NCBI GenBank assembly: GCA_902796775.1 | Contig: CADBQK010000023.1 | Location: forward strand, 1 to 6,227 | Origin: an uncultured Lachnospiraceae bacterium | Lineage (GTDB): Bacteria > Bacillota_A > Clostridia > Lachnospirales > Lachnospiraceae | Direction: 5' to 3' | DNA length: 6,227 nucleotides | Shown here: piece by piece, positions 1-5,713 of the stretch | Layout: every line of letters begins with the position of its first letter | How positions within the stretch are numbered: the first letter of the stretch is position 1 | The notes under the pieces: generated by a model | Databases searched by the model: none | What the model saw: only the letters and a program-made list of their open reading frames with translations | Told to the model about the DNA's origin: nothing | Made by a program: the position numbers and the translations under genes

Positions 1-275
1 CGATGATCGCAGAAAGTCCGGTCTGCATAGCCTGCCGCGTCACACAGATCCTGGAGCTGGGCAGCCATGATATGTTCCTGGCAAAGGCTGCTGCTGTGTA
101 TGTGGATGAAGCTTATATGGATGAGCGGGGCAGTTTTGACTTGTCAAAGGCAGACCCGATCGTCTATTCACATGGTCAGTATTATGCCCTGGGGGAGCAT
201 CTCGGGCGTTTTGGCTTTTCCGTTCAGAAGAAAAAGAGCGTGAAAGCAAAAGGGAAGAAGCCGAAGAAATCCTAA
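1..275 (+). CDS. Flavoredoxin/flavin-reductase-like protein, C-terminal part (5' end outside window)
   Basis: The visible 90 residues resemble the C-terminal half of the flavin reductase-like FMN-binding split-barrel family (flavoredoxin type), which binds FMN and usually acts as an NAD(P)H:flavin oxidoreductase or electron carrier in the cytoplasm. The recognisable stretch is ESPVCIACRVTQILELGSHD followed by DMFLAKAAAVYVDEAYMD and, further on, PIVYSHGQYYALGEHLGRFG, a pattern typical of the last barrel strands and the family C-terminus. Family members are about 180-200 residues, so roughly half is missing. The open frame reaches the left edge, and the ATG at position 3 is probably an internal methionine rather than a start. 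The protein ends in a very basic tail (KKKSVKAKGKKPKKS). It lies 66 bp upstream of cbiD on the same strand. No strong terminator separates the two, so co-transcription is possible. The family call is from memory of the motif pattern; the substrate is unknown. Confidence 0.72.
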   Translation, partial: MIAESPVCIACRVTQILELGSHDMFLAKAAAVYVDEAYMDERGSFDLSKADPIVYSHGQYYALGEHLGRFGFSVQKKKSVKAKGKKPKKS

Positions 276-316
276 AGGGACAGTAAACAATAAGCCCTTT
301 GATGTCTTTATTACTG
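274..316 (+). other. Weak inverted repeats in the gap before cbiD
   Basis: AAAGGG (274-279) can pair with CCCTTT (295-300) across a 15-nt loop, and CAGTAA (281-286) can pair with TTACTG (311-316). The two pairings are interleaved, so they are alternatives or a pseudoknot. Neither is followed by a T-run. I cannot call this a terminator. No convincing -35/-10 pair is present in the gap either. Confidence 0.2.
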
Positions 317-341
317 TAAACGTTGTGAACAGGGATGTGAC

Positions 342-1571
342 ATGGAATCATACGTACAGAAGGGGAAAGATTTCCTTAGAAAAGGTTTTACGACGGGAAC
401 TTGCGCCGCTGCTGCAGCTAAAGCTGCGGCTGCGGCGTTGTTTGCCTCTGAGAAGCTGCCTTGTGTATCCGTCATTCTGCCATCCGGTGAGACCGTATCT
501 CTGGAGATTGCCGGGAACTGGCAGGGAGAGGGATGGGCACAGTGCTGCGTCGTGAAAGATGCGGGAGATGATCCGGATATCACAAATGGCATGGAGGTGC
601 ATGCCAGGGTAAGCATGCTTCCTGACGGGGACAGCAGAATCTTGATTGACGGCGGCGAGGGGGTCGGCAGGGTGACCATGCCGGGGCTTGACCAGCCGCC
701 CGGAGAGGCAGCTATCAATTCGGTACCCAGACAGATGATCCGGCAGGCTGTATCTGAGGTTATGGAAAAGACTGGCGGCTGCAGCGGCGTGCAGGTGACG
801 ATTTCCATACCGGGCGGAGAAAAAAAGGCTTTATCCACCCTGAATCCGGTGCTGGGAATCGAGGGCGGCTTATCCGTTCTGGGTACAAGCGGGATCGTAG
901 AACCTATGAGTGAAAAAGCACTGCTGGATACGATTCGTGTACGGATCCGCCAGGAGCTGGCGCTGCAGGAGATGGGGCAGAAGGCAGAGCCTGTCGTTTT
1001 GCCTAAGGAAGCTTCCGGGATGGAAGCAGGATCGGAGAAGGAGACAGAAAAGAGCCGTATCCTTCTGATGGCGCCCGGGAATTACGGGCTGGATTTTTTA
1101 AAGAGCCGGTTTGGAATTGATCCGGACAGGGTGATCAAGATATCCAATTTTATCGGGGAGAGCATTGATCTGGCGGTTAGTGAGGGAGCAGCGGCTCTGG
1201 TCCTGGCAGGGCATATCGGCAAGCTCGTCAAGCTGGCCGGCGGAATCATGAATACGCATTCCTCTATGGCGGATGCCAGGCTGGAGATCCTTGCGTCCAA
1301 TGCTCTTCTGGCCGGGGCGGATGCGGATACCTGCCGCCGGATGCTGGCATGTCCGACCACAGATGGGGCGCTGGCTATCCTGGCAGAAGAGTACCCGCTT
1401 GATGATACAATGTCATTGATCATTGAAAAAGCCGCCGGACATCTGGCCAGGAGAGCAGGTACAGGCATTGAAATCGGAATTGCCATGTTCTCTTATGAAT
1501 TCGGCCTGCTTGGATGCAGCAGAAACTTTGAGGAATTACTGTCCCGTAAACAGCAAAATACCTTTTGCTGA
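342..1571 (+). CDS. cbiD: CbiD, cobalt-precorrin-5B (C1)-methyltransferase
   Basis: CbiD uses S-adenosylmethionine to methylate C1 of cobalt-precorrin-5B, giving cobalt-precorrin-6A in anaerobic cobalamin synthesis (cytoplasmic). The protein is 409 residues. It opens with the family hallmark KGFTTGTCAAAAAKAA (residues 14-29). It also has IPGGE (156-160), LGIEGGLSVLGTSGIVEPM (171-189), PGNYG (245-249) and GHIGKLVKLAGGIMNTHS (290-307), all diagnostic for CbiD. The length is somewhat above the usual 360-380. The excess is largely a hydrophilic Lys/Glu-rich stretch at about 211-237, between the N-terminal part and PGNYG. The ATG at 342 is preceded by AGGGA (331-335) at 6-nt spacing, and starting here places the hallmark near the N-terminus as in the family. 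It precedes cbiG, whose product makes the CbiD substrate. Function is confident from family motifs. Confidence 0.96.
   Translation: MESYVQKGKDFLRKGFTTGTCAAAAAKAAAAALFASEKLPCVSVILPSGETVSLEIAGNWQGEGWAQCCVVKDAGDDPDITNGMEVHARVSMLPDGDSRILIDGGEGVGRVTMPGLDQPPGEAAINSVPRQMIRQAVSEVMEKTGGCSGVQVTISIPGGEKKALSTLNPVLGIEGGLSVLGTSGIVEPMSEKALLDTIRVRIRQELALQEMGQKAEPVVLPKEASGMEAGSEKETEKSRILLMAPGNYGLDFLKSRFGIDPDRVIKISNFIGESIDLAVSEGAAALVLAGHIGKLVKLAGGIMNTHSSMADARLEILASNALLAGADADTCRRMLACPTTDGALAILAEEYPLDDTMSLIIEKAAGHLARRAGTGIEIGIAMFSYEFGLLGCSRNFEELLSRKQQNTFC
404..437 (+). repeat. Long GC-rich hairpin inside the alanine tract of cbiD
   Basis: Bases 404-419 can fold onto 422-437 with a minimal AA loop (420-421). Of 16 positions, 14 are Watson-Crick pairs, one is a T.G wobble and one is a T-T mismatch. 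The arms are GCN alanine codons flanking Lys27 of the AAAAAKAAAAA motif. The stem begins about 60 nt after the start codon. Much of it follows from the conserved alanine run, so a regulatory role is not implied. Confidence 0.5.
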
Positions 1572-1586
1572 CCTTAGCATATAATC

Positions 1587-1615
1587 TTGTACTTAACCTG
1601 ATTAATTGTTATACT
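1587..1615 (+). promoter_or_regulatory. Predicted sigma-A-type promoter for cbiG
   Basis: TTGTAC (-35, 1587-1592) is separated by exactly 17 bp from TATACT (-10, 1610-1615). The -10 carries a TGn extension (TGT at 1607-1609). A transcript would start near 1622, leaving a leader of about 30 nt, too short for a cobalamin riboswitch. A perfect 8-bp palindrome ATCTAGAT (1628-1635) lies just downstream of the expected start. The promoter lies wholly in the cbiD-cbiG gap and would let cbiG and the cupin be transcribed independently of cbiD. It is a consensus-based prediction only. Confidence 0.55.
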
Positions 1616-1652
1616 GGAAGCATAAAGATCTAGATAGAGAGGAAACAGCAGC

Positions 1653-2765
1653 ATGAAAAAAGCGGCCATGATCAGCTTTACCGAGCAGGGGAACCGGATC
1701 TCTTTCAGATTACAGAGGTATTTTTCCGGGCTGGAGAGCTGGGAGTGCCGGGGCTATGTTCTTCCAAAGTGGTCCCGCTGGGCGAACAGCAAAAGCGGGC
1801 TTGAGAAAATGGATATTTCCCCGGGAGAATGGGCGGGCCGGATGTTTGACAGCTGCGACCTGATCATTTTTATTGGTGCTGCAGGGATCGCGGTGCGCTG
1901 CATCGCTCCTTATGTCAAGGATAAGTACGAGGATCCTGCGGTGCTCGTCATAGATACGGCTGCACAGTATGTGATTCCCATTTTGTCCGGGCACATCGGC
2001 GGCGCAAACGAATATGCAGTACAGATTGCAGGTCTCTTAGGTGCAGTACCAGTCATCACCACAGCAACTGATGTACATGGTTTATTTTCCGTAGATACTT
2101 TTGCTGCGAAAAACAAGCTGTTCATCACGGACCGTATGAAGACGAAAAGAGTCATCAGCCAGATGCTGGAGGGACATACACTGCGTATCAGCTGCCCCCG
2201 GACACAGCTCCCTTATGGCGCTTTATCAGCGGCAGGGGTCATCAAAAACCATCTGCTGTGGGTCGAGGATTCAGCGGATGCGGATATTATCATCAGCTGT
2301 CAGATGCCGCCGGAAGATCATTCTGCCCTGCTGCTGGTCCCGGAGTCCTGTCTCTGGATCGGGATCGGGTGCAAAAAAGGGATGTCCGGGGATGCCATCA
2401 AATCAGCCCTCACGGAATTTGTTACCACTTTCGGGCTCCATGACCGTGCGATCACGGGTCTCGCTTCCATCGATATCAAAAAGGAAGAGGAGGGGATCCT
2501 GGAGGCCTGCGAATATTATCAGCTGAAGTTCCATACTTATTCGGCTGCCCAGCTGATGTCGATGGAGGGTGACTTTTCCTCTTCGCAATTCGTTCATATG
2601 CATACCGGCACTGACAATGTCTGTGAAAGAGCCGCACTCATGGCAGCGGCTGAGGACGCGAGGCAGGCTGAAGGAGAAGCATTTGCATTGTCTGTCATCC
2701 AGAAACAGACATATACCGGTATCACACTGGCAGCGGCATTTGTAAACAGGAGACTAAGGCTGTAA
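1653..2765 (+). CDS. cbiG: CbiG, cobalt-precorrin-5A hydrolase
   Basis: CbiG opens the delta-lactone ring of cobalt-precorrin-5A and releases the C20-derived two-carbon fragment as acetaldehyde, giving cobalt-precorrin-5B, the substrate of CbiD. The 370-residue protein shows the usual domains. An N-terminal/central part carries GAAGIAVR (75-82), then DPAVLVIDTAAQYVIPILSG and SGHIGGAN (112-119), followed by an ATDVHGLFSVDTFA segment. The C-terminal CbiG_C domain starts near LWIGIGCKKG (234-243), with the GTDNVCERAA block at 319-328. Length is normal for the family. The ATG at 1653 has AGAGAGGA (1636-1643) at 9-nt spacing and starts with MKKAAMISFTEQG, as expected for a CbiG N-terminus. It follows cbiD by 81 bp, with a predicted promoter between, and precedes the cupin by 27 bp. 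No frameshift or missing motif is seen. Confidence 0.95.
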   Translation: MKKAAMISFTEQGNRISFRLQRYFSGLESWECRGYVLPKWSRWANSKSGLEKMDISPGEWAGRMFDSCDLIIFIGAAGIAVRCIAPYVKDKYEDPAVLVIDTAAQYVIPILSGHIGGANEYAVQIAGLLGAVPVITTATDVHGLFSVDTFAAKNKLFITDRMKTKRVISQMLEGHTLRISCPRTQLPYGALSAAGVIKNHLLWVEDSADADIIISCQMPPEDHSALLLVPESCLWIGIGCKKGMSGDAIKSALTEFVTTFGLHDRAITGLASIDIKKEEEGILEACEYYQLKFHTYSAAQLMSMEGDFSSSQFVHMHTGTDNVCERAALMAAAEDARQAEGEAFALSVIQKQTYTGITLAAAFVNRRLRL

Positions 2766-2792
2766 AAGCATTCATAAAAAGGAGGAAGGAAC

Positions 2793-3152
2793 ATGATCAT
2801 TCGACTGGCAGACAATAAGCCTGAGATTATCCAGAACATGAAGGGCGGCAAGAAGTATGTGCAGAAGTACAACAGCGCTACGAAGGACACTTTTACAGAC
2901 AACGCGGATATCGTAGCCAGGCTGGTACTGATTCCGGGGGCTTCCCTGGGATATCATGAGCATGTCGGCAATGAGGAGTCGATTACTATCATTTCCGGAA
3001 AGGCCAAGATGGTCGATGACGGGGAAGAGTACATCCTCGGACCTGGAGATGTAGCTATCTGCAGGGAGCATCACATGCACAGCATTGAGAACTGTGACGA
3101 GAAAGAAGACCTGGTCATCGTGATCGCAGTTATCAAGACTGTGCAGGCGTAA
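2793..3152 (+). CDS. Small single-domain cupin protein of unknown function
   Basis: This 119-residue protein is one conserved beta-barrel (cupin) domain and no signal peptide or membrane segment is visible. Cupin motif 1 is seen as G53-Y-H55-E-H57 followed by E61/E62 and G69. Motif 2 is seen as PGDVAICREHHMHSIEN (84-100). His55, His57, Glu61 and His96 match the classical 3-His/1-Glu metal site, so metal binding is likely, although the metal is unknown. Small cupins of this kind act as sugar or metabolite isomerases, dioxygenases, or ligand sensors, and nothing in the sequence decides between these. The start is well supported by AAAGGAGG (2778-2785) 7 nt before ATG 2793. The gene lies 27 bp after cbiG and is followed immediately by a hairpin, so it is probably co-transcribed with cbiG. 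Cupins are not a recognised part of the anaerobic corrin pathway. A link to cobalamin rests on position alone. Confidence 0.9.
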   Translation: MIIRLADNKPEIIQNMKGGKKYVQKYNSATKDTFTDNADIVARLVLIPGASLGYHEHVGNEESITIISGKAKMVDDGEEYILGPGDVAICREHHMHSIENCDEKEDLVIVIAVIKTVQA

Positions 3153-3170
3153 GTAATTGCAGATTTAGAT

Positions 3171-3217
3171 ACAGCCAATGGCATGGCAGCAGACTCTGTC
3201 AGTCATTGGCTGTTTTT
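3171..3217 (+). terminator. Intercistronic hairpin with short T-run (terminator or attenuator)
   Basis: ACAGCCAATGGC (3171-3182) pairs with GTCATTGGCTGT (3202-3213), 12 bp with one G.T wobble. After a single bulged A (3183) the stem continues with TGGCAG (3184-3189) against CTGTCA (3196-3201), six more pairs with one wobble. It is closed by a 6-nt loop (3190-3195). The stem is followed by TTTTT (3213-3217, the first T paired). It begins 18 bp after the cupin stop and ends just before the ribosome binding site of the CbiJ-CbiE-CbiT gene. I see no promoter after it. The downstream gene therefore probably depends on read-through, which would make this a partial terminator or attenuator. The T-run is short, so full termination is uncertain. 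Confidence 0.7.
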
Positions 3218-3233
3218 GGAAAGGGTCAGTTTC
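3218..3233 (+). promoter_or_regulatory. Ribosome binding site deciding the start of the CbiJ-CbiE-CbiT gene
   Basis: GGAAAGGG (3218-3225) lies 8 nt before ATG 3234. The other in-frame ATG at 3183, 17 codons upstream, sits inside the hairpin stem and has no purine-rich site before it. The residues between the two do not resemble a CbiJ N-terminus. Starting at 3234 puts VLLFAGTSEGR near the N-terminus, as in the CbiJ/CobK family. Confidence 0.8.
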
Positions 3234-5690
3234 ATGGGAAGGCAGAAGAAAGTCCTGCTTTTTGCAGGGACAAGCGAGGGCAGAGCGATCACAGAATATC
3301 TGGCTGGCCGGGAGACGGTGGCTGTGACAGTTTGTGTGGCCAGTGAATACGGCAGAAAACTGCTGCCGGCCGCAGAAAATATTCATGTACACACAGGCAG
3401 GCTCTCCGGCGGGGAAATGGCCGAATTCATGCGGCGCCTTCCTTTTGACCTGGCCATTGACGCAACCCATCCATATGCAGAGATTGTTTCTGAAAACATC
3501 CGGGATGCCTGTCTGGCATCAGGAACACGGTATCTTCGTGTGCTGCGGAAGGATGCAGATGCGGACATGAATGATATGAAATGCAGAGAGATTTGGCAGA
3601 AGCCGGTGACAGAGAGAGAGGATGCAGGATCTTCGCCAGACCTGCAGCAGAGCTTCAGGAGCCGTGAGTACATTGTAAACGATATCCGGAGTGCAGCAGA
3701 TTTTCTGGATTTGTATCATGGACAGATCCTCCTGACGACCGGGAGCAAGGACCTGGCGGAGTTTATGAAGATCCGTGATGCATCCTGCAGAGTCTATGTC
3801 CGCATCCTGCCTGACGCACAAAATGTAGAAAAAGCCGCCTCGCTGGGCGTCAGAGCAGACCACCTGTTTTGCATGCAGGGTCCCTTTGGCATCCGGATGA
3901 ACCGCGCCCTGATCCGCCATATCCTGGATAAGGAGAAGGACACCTCATCCAATCATACGATGAAAGAAGATCCGGAGCAGGATGGACCGGATACTGCCGC
4001 CTCTTCGTATGCCGGCAGAATGATACTGGTCACAAAGGAAAGCGGTAAAGCAGGCGGCTTTACGGAGAAGATTGAGGCTGCTGCCCTGGAAGGAATCGAT
4101 ATCCTGATCATCCGCAGACCGAAAGAGAAAGTTCTGCCCATGGCTCAAAAAACGACTGGTTCCGGGAAGGATATCAGAAAGGAGCATAAAGGACTGAAAG
4201 GACTGCAGGCGGAATACATAGATATGAAAGATGCACTATGCTGGCTTTCAGACTGGGCCGGGTTTGATGACAGCCCGGCGGCAGAGAAAATGCAGGAGAG
4301 TATCGGAGAAACGGCAGTGCAGGATGAGCGCATCACTGCGAAGCGTTGTGTATACCTGGTCGGAGCAGGACTTTGCCGGGAGCAGCTGACAGCCGAGGCG
4401 CTTACGGCTATCCGCAATGCTGATTTGATAGCCGGAGCAGAAAGTGTTGTCAGAAAGACCCTGGATGATGATTCTGCTGAAGGGGGGATGGCTCCTGGTG
4501 ATACAGGGATATCCGGGAAGATAAATGAAGAAATAGAGATTATGCTGCAGGGAGAGAGAAAAAAGCTGCTCTGTACATATGATTACAGGTACCTGACAGA
4601 TTATCTGATGAAGAATCCGGATATCCGTCAAACGGCAGTGCTTTTTTCCGGAGACATCGGCTTTTTCAGCGGCGCTGTCCGCCTGCGTGAAATCCTGGAG
4701 GAAGAGGCATCAGAAGATTTTGATATCCGCCCGGTCAGCGGGATCTCTTCTGCAATCCACTTCCTGGACAGGATCGGCAGACCCTGGCAGGATGTAAAGA
4801 TGGTGAGCCTGCATGGGAAAAAGGCACCGCTTACTGTCCGGCTCGCGTATTATGGCAGGCTTCTGGCTATTCTCGGCAGTAAAGATGATGTCTCTGCGGT
4901 CTGCCATATGCTTATTCAATATCACATGGAGGAGACTCGCGTATGGATCGGTTCAGATCTGATGCAGGAAGGAGAGATTATCCTTTCCGGCATACCGGCA
5001 GATTTCATCGATCAATCTTTTTCCCCGATTAGTTTGATCTACTTGGAGTGGAGTCCAAATAGAGATACAATACCTTTGGTAAGTTACGGCTTGCCCGATA
5101 CCTGTTTTGTGAGGGGAAGGGTTCCGATGACGAAAGAGCAGATCCGGAGCAGTATCCTTTCCCGGCTTCGCCTGCATACGGACAGCGTTTTGTACGATAT
5201 TGGGGCGGGTACCGGTTCCGTCTCTGTGGAAGCCGCCCGGATCATGCCGGAGGGACGCGTCATTGCCATAGAGAAAAAACCGGAAGGGATTGCGCTCATC
5301 AAGGAGAATGCAGAAAGATTTCATACAGATAATCTGCAGATACTGGAAGGTTTTGCCCCGGATTGCTTATATCAGAATAAGGACAGAGAGAATCTGCCTG
5401 TACCCACGCATGCCTTTATTGGCGGCAGCTCAGGTAATATGAAGGAAATCGTACGGTTTCTTAAGGGTCTGAACCCCTCTGTACGAATTGTCACGACTGC
5501 AGTCACACTTGAGACGATTGCTCTGCTGACGGAGATTTTGTCGGAAGAAGATAAAAACAGAAAGGGTGCAGGAGATAATGGATCCGGAGCCGAGCCGGAG
5601 ATTCTGCAGATTGCAGTATCCCGCTCTGCGAAGCTTGGCTCTTACCATATGATGAAGCCGGAAGATCCGGTTTATCTTCTCACCTTTTAG
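3234..5690 (+). CDS. cbiJET: CbiJ-CbiE-CbiT trifunctional fusion: cobalt-precorrin-6A reductase plus C5- and C15-methyltransferase (decarboxylating)
   Basis: The 818-residue protein carries three enzymes in reaction order. CbiJ (about 1-345) reduces cobalt-precorrin-6A to 6B with a nicotinamide cofactor. Its marks are AGTSEGR (11-17), DATHPYA (76-82), TTGSKD (168-173), CMQGPFG (213-219) and TKESGKAGG (267-275). CbiE (about 371-612) is the C5-methyltransferase of the tetrapyrrole methylase fold: VYLVGAGLC (373-381), SGDIGFFSGA (472-481) and PVSGISS (500-506). CbiT (about 617-818) methylates C15 and decarboxylates the C12 acetate: GLPD (619-622), PMTKEQ, the SAM-binding loop DIGAGTGSVSVE (655-666) and FIGGSSGN (728-735). 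The frame is open throughout, with no internal stop. CbiE-CbiT fusions are well known (CobL-like); adding CbiJ is less usual. CbiJ is longer than the usual 250 residues because of hydrophilic stretches near 115-145, 233-262 and 301-325. CbiE has one at 411-440, and its glycine loop lacks the usual GPG. The gene follows a hairpin and lies 23 bp before galK. Confidence 0.94.
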   Translation: MGRQKKVLLFAGTSEGRAITEYLAGRETVAVTVCVASEYGRKLLPAAENIHVHTGRLSGGEMAEFMRRLPFDLAIDATHPYAEIVSENIRDACLASGTRYLRVLRKDADADMNDMKCREIWQKPVTEREDAGSSPDLQQSFRSREYIVNDIRSAADFLDLYHGQILLTTGSKDLAEFMKIRDASCRVYVRILPDAQNVEKAASLGVRADHLFCMQGPFGIRMNRALIRHILDKEKDTSSNHTMKEDPEQDGPDTAASSYAGRMILVTKESGKAGGFTEKIEAAALEGIDILIIRRPKEKVLPMAQKTTGSGKDIRKEHKGLKGLQAEYIDMKDALCWLSDWAGFDDSPAAEKMQESIGETAVQDERITAKRCVYLVGAGLCREQLTAEALTAIRNADLIAGAESVVRKTLDDDSAEGGMAPGDTGISGKINEEIEIMLQGERKKLLCTYDYRYLTDYLMKNPDIRQTAVLFSGDIGFFSGAVRLREILEEEASEDFDIRPVSGISSAIHFLDRIGRPWQDVKMVSLHGKKAPLTVRLAYYGRLLAILGSKDDVSAVCHMLIQYHMEETRVWIGSDLMQEGEIILSGIPADFIDQSFSPISLIYLEWSPNRDTIPLVSYGLPDTCFVRGRVPMTKEQIRSSILSRLRLHTDSVLYDIGAGTGSVSVEAARIMPEGRVIAIEKKPEGIALIKENAERFHTDNLQILEGFAPDCLYQNKDRENLPVPTHAFIGGSSGNMKEIVRFLKGLNPSVRIVTTAVTLETIALLTEILSEEDKNRKGAGDNGSGAEPEILQIAVSRSAKLGSYHMMKPEDPVYLLTF
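4188..4205 (+). repeat. Short tandem repeat in the CbiJ part of the fusion
   Basis: The 9-mer AAAGGACTG occurs twice in direct tandem (4188-4196 and 4197-4205), encoding Lys-Gly-Leu twice (residues 319-324). It lies in one of the hydrophilic stretches that lengthen the CbiJ part, and looks like an in-frame duplication. The reading frame is kept. Confidence 0.85.
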
Positions 5691-5693
5691 GAT

Positions 5694-5713
5694 AAGGAGG
5701 CACTTGGCAGGAT
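5694..5713 (+). promoter_or_regulatory. Ribosome binding site of galK, widely spaced
   Basis: AAGGAGG (5694-5700) is a near-perfect Shine-Dalgarno sequence but lies 13 nt before ATG 5714, longer than the usual 5-10. A weaker AGG (5709-5711) is too close to the ATG. The TTG at 5704 is in another frame and hits a stop. The next in-frame ATG, 5723, is even farther away. ATG 5714 remains the best choice because it gives a normal galactokinase N-terminus. Confidence 0.6.

Noticed and set aside
3..275. A complete 90-residue gene starting at ATG 3
   Set aside because: The sequence matches only the C-terminal half of a flavin-reductase-like protein, and the frame is open to the left edge, so it is a truncated gene.
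276..341. Cobalamin riboswitch or terminator before cbiD
   Set aside because: The gap is only 66 nt, far too short for a cobalamin riboswitch (about 200 nt), and lacks a T-run. Only weak, interleaved inverted repeats are present.
311..838. 175-codon open frame on the minus strand
   Set aside because: It lies antisense to cbiD, has low-complexity Ala/Pro/Ser content caused by the complementary codons, and has no family resemblance. Other minus-strand frames (such as 1082-1486, 3519-3920, 4248-4631 and 4953-5324) are rejected for the same reason.
1594..1611. Operator-like palindrome TAAC...GTTA between the promoter boxes
   Set aside because: The arms are 4 bp and the centre does not coincide with the ATTAAT core, so it is likely chance in an AT-rich spacer.
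3183..3233. ATG 3183 as the start of the CbiJ-CbiE-CbiT gene (835 residues)
   Set aside because: It lies within the hairpin stem, has no ribosome binding site, and adds 17 residues unlike any CbiJ N-terminus. ATG 3234 has GGAAAGGG at good spacing.
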